A stretch of DNA of 64,000 nucleotides from Escallonia rubra (lineage: Eukaryota; Streptophyta; Magnoliopsida; Escalloniales; Escalloniaceae): the NCBI GenBank assembly GCA_033065855.1, contig JAVXUO010002328.1, forward strand, positions 660,501-724,500, read 5' to 3'. Numbering within the stretch: position 1 is the stretch's first letter; each line of letters opens with the position of its first letter. Positions 1-12,500 of the stretch are shown here, piece after piece. The translations under genes and the position numbers were made by a program. A model generated the notes under the pieces. That model had not been told where the DNA came from. It did not search any database and saw nothing but the letters and a program-made list of their open reading frames with translations.

Positions 1-2011
1 TGTGCACCTCATCGATAAATAATATTATTTCATCACTTTGTTTGATTTCCTCCATCAGCTTCTTCAGTCTCTCCTCAAACTCTCCACGATATTTTGTTCC
101 CGCAACAAGAAGACCCATATCAAGGGTAATAACCTGAATAAAATAAAGGGGCAAGGCAATATTATTTGCAAAACTAAAAGGAAAGAAACACTTTGATACT
201 CCATTCAACTGAGGTGGATGGTATGCATGTATCACGTCATGTTAAACATGTAGATTCTGCATTCCCAGTACATTATAACATAAAAAACACAGTACAAACC
301 AAGCCTGGCTAACTTCAATTTTATAGAAGTATAGTGAGAAAACTCAAGTCCTAACATCCCACGACATGCACGGCAATGTAAAGCCCAGAATAGTTCATGT
401 ACAACATCCAGCATTGAATCCAAGAGTTTGCACCAGCTCAGGAGTTTATGCCATAACAACTTAAAAGATGCATGAACTAGTACTCACCTTCTTCCCCTCA
501 ATTGTTTCTGGAACATCACCAGTCGCTATTCTTTGAGCAAGGCCTTCCGCTATAGCCGTTTTTCCAACACCAGGCTCCCCAATTAGGCATGGATTATTCT
601 TTGTCCGCCTACCTAAAATTTGAGTGACCCTCTCAATTTGCGGCTGCCTTCCAACAACAGGGTCCAGTTTACCCTATGAAATAGACACAAAGGGAAGAGA
701 GAATCAAAACCACTCGTTCCATGAGAACTAAGTTCCAATAACAAGTAAAACTCATAATACCTCCTCTGCCATCTTAGTCAGATTCGTGCCATATTCCTCT
801 AGTGTTGGCATCTTGTTGCCAGAGCTTCCACCCCCAACACCAGCACCAACAGCCTCTGCACTCTCACCAACCATTCTGATAACCTGTTGGTTTGTGTTAG
901 AGTTTCATAATCCACTAAAGAAAAACCATATAGTTTGCAGTACACAAGTTGTAGTGTTTGCCTGTGTGCGGATGTTGTTTGGGTCAGCACCCAGATTCTC
1001 AAGAACACGTGCTGCTACACCTTCACCCTCACGAAGCAACCCCAACAACAAGTGCTCGGATCCAATATAATTGTGACCTGTAACATTAAGCAGTGGTCAA
1101 TTAATTAATTTCACGACTATTGGACAACAGTTTTCCATCTCCAAACACATAAACATATAATTATATTTTACCATGCTTCCATAGGAATAATTGAAGCATA
1201 TCTTAACTAGTCAAAATGTCAAAAACGAAATGCTCTGCTTACAAAAGCAAAGCCTGTGGAGAAAGGCTTTATGGCATGCCACTTATTTAACAGAGCGACC
1301 ACAGCCATCCACCCCCACACCCCACCAAGACCCAAAAAATAAACAAAAGAAAATGATAACAAGAAAAGAAAAGGATAGAAAATAGGAGTTACAGACACAA
1401 ACAGCCACATCTACATATGTATATATCAAGAAAGAAAACAGCTTACCTAGCTGGCGGGCTTCCTCTAGTGAGAGTTCTAAAACACGCTTTGCACGAGGAG
1501 TAAACGGAATCTCTACAGCGACAAATCCACTGCCCCTACCAATAATCTTCTCTACTTCCACACGAGCATCTTTCAAGTTGATTCCCATTGACTTGAGAAC
1601 CTTAGCAGCAATGCCAGTTCCCTCACCAATAAGACCCAACAAAATCTGCTCCGTGCCAACAAAATTGTGGCCAAGCCGTCTTGCTTCCTCTTGTGCAAGC
1701 ATAATAACTTTTATTGCTTTTTCTGTAAAACGCTCAAACATTGCTTTGGGTACACTACGGCAACCCTTTGCTCGCCGAACAGAGGTTGCAGCTGCCACCT
1801 TGGAATGGAAATCATGGCTAGGCCTGACCATAGAATCTAAAGCATTAGAACCTCGCAACCCTGAGAAATTTCTCACCCTTAAAGGTGCTGCCTGTATACT
1901 ACACAACATCTTGACTGTTCTTTTTCCTCTCCCAGATCCCTTTATCTGGCCATTCCTTCCGGCAGCAACGGTAGAAGGGAAATTGGTCGACTGCACTAAA
2001 GCCCTAGCCAT
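1..2011 (-). CDS. ClpC: Chloroplast Clp protease ATP-binding chaperone ClpC (5' part, cut by window edge)
   Basis: Hsp100/AAA+ unfoldase of the chloroplast stroma that feeds proteins to ClpP/R and assists import. Five exons read on the minus strand: 2011-1447, 1077-962, 883-761, 673-488 and 134-1, giving 374 codons before the edge. The ATG at 2009-2011 opens a Ser/Arg-rich transit-peptide-like stretch of about 90 residues. The Clp N-domain then starts at [10 protein letters not shown] (residue 91) and carries both N-domain repeats. The first AAA module shows Walker A GEPGVGKT (residues 300-307) and Walker B ILFIDEVH (367-374). The second AAA module must lie left of the window. All junctions keep frame; the intron at 961-884 uses a GC donor. 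Identity is near certain; ClpC1 versus ClpC2 is not resolved. Confidence 0.96.
884..961 (-). other. GC-AG intron 2 of ClpC
   Basis: The exon ends in CAG (964-962) and the intron begins GCAAAC (961 downward). The acceptor CAG lies just before GTTATCAGAATG at 883. Codons on both sides rebuild the conserved [11 protein letters not shown] junction in phase 0, so no nearby GT donor keeps the frame. Length 78 nt. Confidence 0.8.
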
Positions 2012-2028
2012 GACTGCCACCAAGCAAC

Positions 2029-3286
2029 CTGCATTTGACCATAAAACGGTAAAAAGATACATCATGAGCATTGAAAATGCAGGAGGCAGATCTCAAGGTA
2101 CTATTATGCACACCAGATGCTACAAGTGCAGATAGCCTAGAAATATGGTGCAAACTTTCATCAAAAGGGTAAAAAGAAAAATTTGTTTCGACAAATCAGG
2201 GAGATGATCTATTTCCACAACCTTCTAAATATATGACATTTTGAGGAGAAGCAGCCTCCAATATATAAAGCAGAAGAAAATGAGACTGTATAAAGATGCA
2301 ATTAAAGTCTGCACGTCAGTGCGATCACGACCAGATCCCTTCCAAGTGGGGGACTATACGTTACTCATCTTTCCATGATGAAGCCAAAGTATACAACTCG
2401 ATCTCAACACTACAAGCAGTTTCAGGACACGTTTATGCAAACTGGTTCAGGAAGAAATCACGTGTCTTGATTCTGAGGATTTCAAATGGCAGCGGTACCA
2501 AGAAAAACTTAAACAAACCGACTTTAAATGATACACTCAAGTCTCAAGTTCAAAACAACTTTAGCTTTTCAAATGTAAAGGAGCTACACGGAACTGTTTA
2601 GTACACAGAAAAATATAATCTATGAAATTCAAGTTCATTGCAGAAAACAAAAGGGAAAGCAATTACTGCTAATGCACCCAGACTGCAGCTGGTGACCTAG
2701 AGCAAGCGCTTTTAGAAACTTTGAACTATTTAAAAAAAGGTGGTATGGAATTGAAATTTTTATGCACCATTATAGCATGCATAATACAAAAGAAAGAAGA
2801 ATCTATATAAGCAATCAATCCAACTTTCTAGGAACTAAATATTACAAAAAGCCCAGAATCAAATATCGTGCCCTAAAACAAACTTCAACATTGGAAAAAT
2901 ACCACTTTCAGGCAAACCAGGCAAAGATTATGCGTCTAGGTAAACATCATAAATCAACTAAAGATAAAGTCATCTCAAAGTCATCAAATTTAATTCAAAA
3001 ACAACTCCAATCCAGAACTACCAATATACCAATTCTTCGGCCATAAAGTCAAACGACTTAAAAAATAAAATATAACCAAAGAAGCTAAAAACGAAACAGT
3101 TTAGTCATTACTAACCAATTCAACACGCTGCAATCACATAAACTTCCATCAGACACAACATAACAATACAATTACCAAACTCACAAAAAAAACCCTAAAT
3201 TGACGGATTGATAGACAGGTAAGACAAGTCACGCCATTTGTACACGTACATGTATGCGCACACAAAATTAGGTCAAAGCACTTCAC
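2029..3286 (-). other. Intron in the 5' UTR of ClpC
   Basis: A donor (CAG|GTGAAG at 3287/3286) follows a CT-rich minus-strand stretch that looks like the 5' leader (about 3287-3360). An acceptor (TGCAG at 2033-2029) leaves only 17 nt of leader before the ATG. The 1.26 kb between is AT-rich and its short ORFs have no protein-like character. A leader intron is common in plant ClpC genes (recollection). No transcription start was located. Confidence 0.7.
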
Positions 3287-3359
3287 CTGAATCAGCTGAG
3301 CAGGGCTATGGCAGTAGAGAGAGAAAGCGATTTCTAGAGAGAGAGTAGAGGGAGAAGGT

Positions 3360-6300
3360 AGTTCCTTCAGTGAATAAGGAATGGGAGACGGCCGGATTGG
3401 AAGGGAAAAGGGTAGATGTGGACGATAAAGAGAGGCGGTCTATTAATATTATCTCCTGTGCTTTTTCTTTCAATACAACGATACTCCACCGTAATATCCT
3501 AGACCCCTGTGTATTGTATAAATATCTAGTTACAGAATGATATGGTCACGGGAGAGGTAAATTAATTTCATCACGGACGCATCTAGACCGTTGAAATCTG
3601 AATGATCGTGATATTTTTGTGATTCGGGAGACACTCGACTCGTTTTAATTTATACACTTCTTTAGTACCCGTTTTGCCCTTGCTTGGTACTTTATGATTG
3701 GTTGATGCTATTTGTGACGCTACAAGTTAGCTTTAGGAATAATAGGATGGTCACCGTAGTGGCCCTCCTTTTCCTTATAAAATTTTGGCTGCATTAACTA
3801 ATTTTGTAGCATATATTCATTTATTTGTTTGGATCAAAATGGACATAAATTGGGGGTAACCAATTATATGTATACACGCGTTCGGCTTAACAATCAGATT
3901 TGCTTAGTATAAATTATAAACTCGTGGTATGTTTCTGTTTGTGATCGTAATTAAAAAAACTAATGAAGAACATAATGACTATAAATGACACGTTTTTATA
4001 CCTGTATAATGAAACCATCAAAAATTAAGACAACTATTAAGTATATTTTTGTGTTGTGTATTTCAATTTGCATTTTATGGTCGGAAACCTGCAAATTGAG
4101 AATGACAAAGTGAGAGGCCTTAAACTTGAAACTTGGAATTAGTAAGGCCTTTTGTTTTATTTAAACCAGTACTAGTCAACTTAGGAGGTGTAACTGGAAA
4201 TATCTAGAAATATTGAATAGACAAAAACATCCTTGTTTTTCACCCCACCACCACACCACCATTCCGTGTTTGTTTTCCTTTTCTTTTCTTTTTTTTTTTG
4301 TCGTTTTTTCTTTTCTTTTCTTTTTTGCTTGCTGGAATGGGAGTAGGGGCAGAATGGGCAATCTTGGGCCTATCAAGTTTTAGGCTTTTAGCAACACAAG
4401 ATCTTGGGCCTAACATCTCTTAGCAACCGCACAACCCAAGCCCGCACAGCTCATGACGCTCAGACTCTAGAGACTCTAAATGTCAAAGGGCCTTGTATAT
4501 GGATGTTGGCCCTTGAAGTCCGGCCCATCAATTTCGTTACTCTTTATTCTCCCTTTAGCTTTACATTTTTTTTTCTTTATTGTAGCGTTGTGAGCACACG
4601 CATTAAAAAAAATATATATGTAAATTTTATAAATCTAGACAATAAAAGGTATATTAAAAATAAATTTAGTATGAAAAGAGAGACCTAGAGGGAAGTAGTA
4701 TTAGAGACTAAGTCAAAAAGTTAACAGTTGTGTATTTGGATGGAGCGGTTAGAATGACAGGGATAATGAAAAATCTATAATTAGATTGGGATGGAGAAGT
4801 TATTTATTAATTATTAAGAAATTTCTATTTATAAGATTAATAACTTCTCTTTAATTTGAATGTAGTATATTATGAAGGGTATAGTTGACACTTTAAAAAA
4901 GTCTTTACCACTCTCCCTCAAAAGTAGCATAAATATCCTCCATCATATCTTTTTTCATTATTATTCTTGAACTTAACAAACATAATATATATTCAACAAA
5001 AAACATTGAGATCATATCATCACCAAACATTAACATTAAATTTGGATTAGTTCACTTCCAAATTCAAGCATAACTTTGAGCAATTTTGGGGTGAGAGAAA
5101 AAAGCAAGGAGGATAGAATCACTATACTATCAGGGCCAACTATAGTGAATCCTTTATTATTTTATCATAGTAAATAAATTACTTCATCTTGGGCGGACTG
5201 TTGAATTTCAAGTAGTCAGTTTCACTGCGAGTCATTCGTTCTTTTTGCTTGGAGCCCGATTACACTTCTTAAGTTTCTACCTATTAATTGTAGTTCCAAG
5301 TTCCACAGTTGTCAAAGTAAAAAAAGTGGATAATATCAGTTGTTTTGACTTTAAGGGGTAGTCTCAATGACACACATTTGGCATATCTATTTCTATCCCT
5401 CGACTGGAGGTGTGTAATATTGATTAGGGATAACCCTTGCCCATGACAACATACCACCCGTCTTCCTATTTGATTTTGGAACACTATCAGCAAAGTCATT
5501 GGTGTTATTAGAGAGTATCAATCAATTCTACACATTAATACAAAGTTTCTCATAAAGTTATAACCTCTCTCTATCCCTCTCGTTAGTTGCAAGTTAAGGC
5601 ATATTTTATTTATGGCTTGTACAGATAATCTTTGAAAAAATCGAGAAGGTACCAAAATCCTCACGTACCATTCTATGGAAAAAATCGATAGCCTCTCCGG
5701 TATGTTATGATATTTAGAACTGTGGTCCTCCAAAGGAGCATGGAATCCAGGAAGGCATTGCAATTTGCATGGGAATGAAAGTGCGGTGGTCAGCATGTCT
5801 TGCTAAGAAGAATGGGACGTCGAAGCAAAAGTGGATCAGCTGATAGAGTCAACTATGTTATGATTCAACAGTCATTGCAAACTATTCCCTGATGAACTAT
5901 TAGCCTAATTAAGTAGACGTCGAACCGGAGTTCAATTATGGCTCAAAGTTGCAATTCTCAATGGAGGTTCAATTACGGTGCATTTGGATAATGCAACGTA
6001 CATTCCTGACAATTTTTACTATAAGCAAACAAATTTTATTATCTGCTCGTATTAATTTAAAAAATCATCGAACTTTTCGCAAGATTATAGACCGCAAGAT
6101 TATAGGCCGCTTTAATCGATCAACTAAACTGACGCATCATCGATTGGTGAACGAGAACATAGTCATTCTATAGCAACGTTTACTAGTGGAATATCCTTTT
6201 AGTGATACATCAATTTGAATCAAGTTATTCCTTTTTACTAGTGGGAAATCATGTTATCAATCAATACGGATTGTATTGATACATCAAAATCTTCCAACTT

Positions 6301-6519
6301 TTGATACATTTCATACGGCAGTGATGACTGATGTGCAGATATTTACGGTGTAACATTGCAACGATTTGGCAAGCTTGAAATAAAATTCTGATCCTGAAGT
6401 AGGTCCAACTATTGAGGGGCAGACCTGCAGCTCCTTGTTTCCAGCTTGCACGGAACACAAGGACAAACAAAGATCTCATCGTTACCGTCTTGAAATGTTA
6501 ATAACTCAAATGTTCTTAA
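3360..6519. other. Intergenic: ClpC promoter side and PHS1 3' flank
   Basis: No gene recognised. The stretch next to ClpC (about 3360-3800) should hold its promoter, but no convincing TATA box was found. 4276-4326 is a CT-rich tract on the plus strand. The rest is AT-rich with short unsupported ORFs on both strands. PHS1 3' UTR must occupy part of the right end. Confidence 0.5.
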
Positions 6520-9500
6520 TCATCCATCATTGAAGGAGGAATGCCGCTGCGTAGGGCTGACACTTCCACCTCGACTTATCTTCAGTGCGTCCAGAGCCTT
6601 CTGTATTTCCATTGTCATGGCGCTGTCCACGCTCCCTGATGACAGCTTCTTGTGCGATTTTTGCAAGTGAAGCTTCAGTGAGCTGCTGCTCAGGCCAGCA
6701 TTCTTCCCACAGATGGGGCAGACTTTCATCATTGGTTTCCGCTGCTGCCACTCCATGGAAACCTTCCCATACAACTTCCGGTCTTGGTCCAACAAAATCT
6801 TCGCAAACCCGTCATTTGGTTGAGCTCGACGGTGGACTCGTTTCAGGGTATTCCAGGCTTCCAATAAAGTGAAGTTTCTGCATAAGAAAGGGAATTCTTA
6901 AGAGAGCCACTATAAAAATGAGGCTTCACTTAAATACAAATCAGATGCAAAAGAAAAAGACGGTAAAAAAAGAGAGGGAGGATTGTTGCCACAGATAGCG
7001 GCAAATTTCACCCTCTTGCGAGAAACGAAGTGCAGACGTTACAAGGAAAAGTGTATATTTAGCCATTCTCCAAGAAAAGGGTTTAGGTGAAGGACTAACA
7101 ATCCACACAAGATATAGACCATAACTGCAAGTCAACTACGGAATTTGCACTTACTTCCTAAGCATTAAGTATGCAAGAACAAGTGTTGCACTTCTGCTTC
7201 TCCCTTCAAAGCAATGAACCAGAACCTTCCCGCCTATTTGCTCAACATCATCTATATAATCATGGGCTTCTTCAAAGATACCACTTATGTTGGTATCTTC
7301 GTTGTCACATATCTGTTCATATAAGGTAAGTCATCATAATATAATATAATTTAAACTGAAAAAGCAAAGGAAAGAGAAAAGCTAAACTGCTAATTATTAA
7401 CATGAGATATGTGAGGACGAAAAGTGACACCTCTATTTAATGTGTTACTCACCCTCCCAAGACCCCCCCAATTGGGGAAGCCTTGTGCACTGAGCAGCCC
7501 CTTCTTTCTTTCCCAGCCAAAAGATACAACTTCTTTTCAAATGACAATCCGTCCATAGACAGATCCATTCTCACACCTCTTAAACAGATGTACTCGACTA
7601 TCGTCTGCTATAGAATCTACTTAAGCAATATTAATGACATAAAAAGAAGATATTTTTAACCACAGAACCAGCCCCCAAGGGACTTGGTACACATATACTC
7701 AATATATTAATGGAGGAGGGTTTGTCTAAAAGAATTTCAGTATGATAAACTAGAGAATGATAATATCCCACCCTGAAATTGAAGAAGTCCCCAGGTTTCA
7801 TGAAAGAAAAAGTAACTAACTTGAAAATAAAATGAAACGGTTTCAGAACTTACAGAAAAGTTTTTATACTTGAATTGATCTGGATACTGAGAATCCGATT
7901 GTCCAATTTCATTAGAGCACAAACATAATATGTGTGTAACTCCCAGATGTTGCAGAGTGTATACTGATCTAGCAGCTAGGGCCCCACCAATAAAAAGGCC
8001 ACCTGAAATTAGCGATGGCTTTTCCGTATTTGCAGCATCAGATATCAATGCTATCCTTTCAAGTATGTGCTCAAGCCGGACCTAAAAATTACAACGTTTG
8101 AAAAACATAATTATTGCCTTGTACAAAGAAAAGACTAGAGTGCAGAGACATGGATGCCAACATCCTAGAAGTTGAGAATATGATACCTTCAGCTCATAAG
8201 CATCAACAACACAGTTAGTATCACTGCCCTAAAAAAAACCCGGTTAAAATTGTTTTCCCGGCATAGTTTAACAGCATCGTTTTTAAGCACGTCGTTCCAT
8301 TGTTCCAGTTCTTTATTTAGTTCCACATCAACCTGTGAAAAGAACAATTTACACAAGATGGTTCAAGTACAAAAACGAGGAACACATAAAACAGGCACAC
8401 AACTACAGCTCCTCAAGTGGTATTCAGCACCCCCTAGTCTCAATTATTCAGTTATGGATAAGTAGAACTAAAACTTAATTGGAATCGCCTTTTCTGTGAA
8501 TAGAACAAGTTCCACCAACACAGACTTCATAACAAAAATGTATTTCCAAAACTCAAGCACATCAGTCAAATCCTATAAATGAATACTTGACAACTCAAAT
8601 GAGAGTGCCAGTACATTTTTACTCAAACATCCCTCAGATGCACATATATCTTATCTTTAAATTATGAAAGATATCAACTGTATGCCATTACCATTTCTCG
8701 CAAGGAAAATACCATCCTGCAATTTGAAAACCCAATAACTACAGTCTTACAGATATCATTATACACCATCTGCAAACTTGTGCCATAGAAAGAAAAATAT
8801 GTGTCACCAGTAATCCTATTATCAGAATATTGAGAGGGTTGAGACACCCTGGCGCTAAAAAATTTAGCACCGAATGGATCGTCTATGATGTGAAACTCAT
8901 AAAAGAATTGTCAATGATGCCAAACACACTAAAGAGTCCTAAACGAGTATATCTTAGCAAATTTTTGGAAGTCGCGTAGCTTTGATGTCAAACGCAAGCT
9001 ACGAAGAGGTTCCCCACTTCCCTTGCTGAACTTTCCATGCCATCCATCCCTTGAGATTGGTGAAGCAGAGTCTGAGCTCTCTTTGAATCCAGAAGACGAG
9101 GGCCTAGGAGCTGTTTTTTGCAACTCTGAATCATTTAGATCTGACTGGTTATCACTAGTTACCCGTTCCTTATCTGACGGAGAAGGACAATGAACACCAA
9201 CACCTATAGCATGTGTTGGAGACTCAGGAACCACCAAATCCTCTTTGTCAAAATCCCCAGGGGAAGTTCTATTTATTATGTTCTGAAATGCTCGTAACAA
9301 CCTATCCAACTTCTGATGGAGTGTGAGAAGAAATATGTGAAATCCTTGCAAGTCCCTAAGGGCTGCACGGAACCCACTCCGGAACTCATGAACTACTGAA
9401 GTCATGTCAGTCAAACCCAAATCAGTTACTGTATCGACGTCTTCTGTTGGAGATCCTAATTTCCCTCCAGTTACCTCATTTATAAGATGTGACGAATACT

Positions 9501-12500
9501 CAGAACTGTTGATGAGTAGCTCAACCAGCTTGGGATAATTTGCTTGGTCATTGGCACGTTTTCCAGCAGGTGGTCTGCGAGGAACACCAGAGTCAATAGC
9601 AATGATATGAAGGTCAGAAACTGTTGATGCATTTGAGGTTTGACTTTTCAGGCTTATATTGCTAGACTTCGGAGATTCTATGACATCAGAAAGGTCAGAG
9701 CTCTGCGCCACCAATCCTGTATTCTGAGGGCTCAGTCTGCTATCTACAGAAGTCGACCTTCTTTCTTTTTGAAGAGCTCGAATTACTCTTGGTCTATATC
9801 TTTTGATAGCAGAATCAAAAGCTTCCTCTAATGCATCGATATTTGCAGAAGCCAATTTGTCGGCCAACAACAGATTAGCAGAATTTCCACGCCACCGGAG
9901 CTGACGACAGGGAAGCCTATCTTCATTTCTGATGACAAGATCTAGCATTAAGATTCTGCCGATAGCTGCTGCTGTCTTTTCTGCAGATTCTCGTGACTCG
10001 AATGCATTTGAGCTTTCCAGTAAAGGAGATCCATGCACATAACTGCAAAAATAGACAGTTTTCTAGTCTATTGAGAAGCAAACTAAACCTCAGTGACACG
10101 TTAGGGAACATTTCGTGGTGTTTTGCATCATGAAATTTCATGCTTCCTCCTCCACTTTCAAATAAGGATTACAGAACTCAAATCAATGAGCAACTCAGAA
10201 ATCAAAAGCAGAGCAGGAAGAAAAAGAAAAGTAAAAAAAATGAACTAGAGGGAAAGTAATTGGAATCAAAAGACTTCGTGTAAACTGTGCCTGACAACAC
10301 CACCATCAACTAATGTTGCGTGAAAAGATTCTTCCAAACAAAGGGAACCTGCTCATTAGGATATTCCCTCACTATACAACAATCTCGAAAAGGTAGCTAC
10401 TAGGTAGCACGGACTCGGACACCGACGCCGACACCGGACACCGCTATTTCAAAAAAATCAGATTTTGGACACCGCAGGACACCGCAATTTTTTAAATATA
10501 TTTTATATTATATATATATTTTTAATAAATATCAAATATATTCCACAATCTAAGGTAGCTACCATCCTCAAATTTGCTACAAAAGCATAAGGCTAAACTG
10601 ATCAGCAATTAAGTAAAATAGGAATTATTTTTTGGCAACTAACTTATTTTAAGAGGACAAATTAACCATCTAACCTTTTAACCATTAAAGTATGAAATGT
10701 TGGTCATCTATTTGAATTGAAGTGAGGGAACAGTTGTCTTCAAACTGATCCCTCAGAGTATATACTAGTGGACAGCAAGCAACCAGAGAATAGAGATATT
10801 GCAAGAAAATACGTTTGGTTCTCACTTCATAAGAAAAAGGCAACGGCTCAGCTCAAGAGCTTCTAGAAGTCCTGAACATGTCACTTCACCAACTTCGTCT
10901 CCATCCAGTGTTGCTGCATCTCTTGCTTTTTCAGCAGCTTCCTTGATCTGCAACCACTCCTGACTAGAATTGTGAATGACTCTAGCCTGTGACATCATAC
11001 ATAACAAGTCTCGGAGGTGGTAAGCGATTTGGCAAAAGATGGTATATCAAGTGGTTGCTAGTGTAAGAAAGGTACGACTTGTGGTGTTCGGACACCTAGC
11101 CACTTTGCAAATTCATAGCCAAGGCGTTCTGATTGTGTGGCCATCCTTGATGATGATATTTTTATAACAGCTGCTGCTTCCTTGGCTGGAGATTCATCAT
11201 TTCCAGGCTGGTTGAACAGCGCAAAAAAAACTACTCCCCCAGAATTTACTGTCACCTGTATCCACAAAGATAATAAGATTGTAAAGAAGTATATTAGACA
11301 ACCATATACAGTTTATTTGCTTTAGCACAGTAAGATGGAAAACAACCAATACTGGGTTGACATTTATGATTACACCAACGTATATTTTTCTACGATCAAA
11401 ATAGTATTTGCTATGCAGTTTGCACATATATCTTGCCAGCAGAGTTCAAGAAATCTGAACCACAAATCACCAGTATGATTCATTTGTGTTTAAAAACCTC
11501 TAAAGTATTATTGTAAAACTAAGAACCAATTTACACTACTGTGTCAAATAGGCACATACATTTATGAAAACCAAGCTATTTAAAAGACTCTAGAGCTACA
11601 ACTGCAAGAAGGACGTTCTTTATATATTGCAAGAAGAGATATAAAGAATATACAAGGAGAACTGGAAGGAAAAACATGTCAACATTGTCCCTCCATGTTA
11701 GCAGATAAACATTTATAGATGTACAATTTCCTTACAGAATTAACGAGATAATGAAACATGCCCATCTGCAAATTAAAGCTGAATAGCATCACACACCTCT
11801 AATGCCTTATTCATTTCATCCTCAGATTGTTCAGTGCTACTACTATGCTCAGTGTGGTGAAGTGAAGAAAGCATGTTCCACGAGAAGGAGCTCGACTCAA
11901 TATCCAACATAGCTGCTTTACCGAGTCTTTCCCAGAGGCTGATTTCTGTAGTTTGCTCAGATGGCGGAGAACTTTTGAAATCAAAAGTTAATTCTCCTGC
12001 ACTGAATTGCAATCATGACTGAGAATTGGAAAACGTGGTGAAACCAATCTAAAGATATAGTCAATATACTCGCAGAATGCCAACAGTATGTTGTACAATG
12101 ATGCAAAAATGTCCGATTAAGAATGGGAAAAAGAATTAGGTAACCGACACAGATCAACATGAACATGGCCAAGTGATCAAACGAGAAAATCGTTTCAGTA
12201 ATGCAGGACAGAAAGCCATCTGTTATATAGTCAATCACTAAATTAACTATAGCAGTAAAACATCAGAAATAGTCTGACAAGTTAAACAGAATGCTTTCGC
12301 CAAGAGACAGGTGGTTATGCAAATCTCTTACTATTATGCCTTGACCATAACGGGAAAATGAACTTACAATGTAATGGAATCAACATGCGAATCACAACTT
12401 CGGGTTATTGTATCCCAAATTCTGGATGCCGGTAATTTTGGAGCCTAGTGCAAGCATTCCGATGTGAATGGAAGGTACAGGACGAAGAAGAAAGATGTCC

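Noticed and set aside
8333-8952. U12-type AT-AC intron in PHS1
   Set aside because: The intron ends in CAG, the donor matches ATATCCTT poorly and there is no U12 branch-point motif; using an AC acceptor breaks the frame.
10380-10500. GGACACCG-rich stretch in a PHS1 intron
   Set aside because: Short cluster of related motifs without ends or duplication; could be a repeat fragment but not definable.
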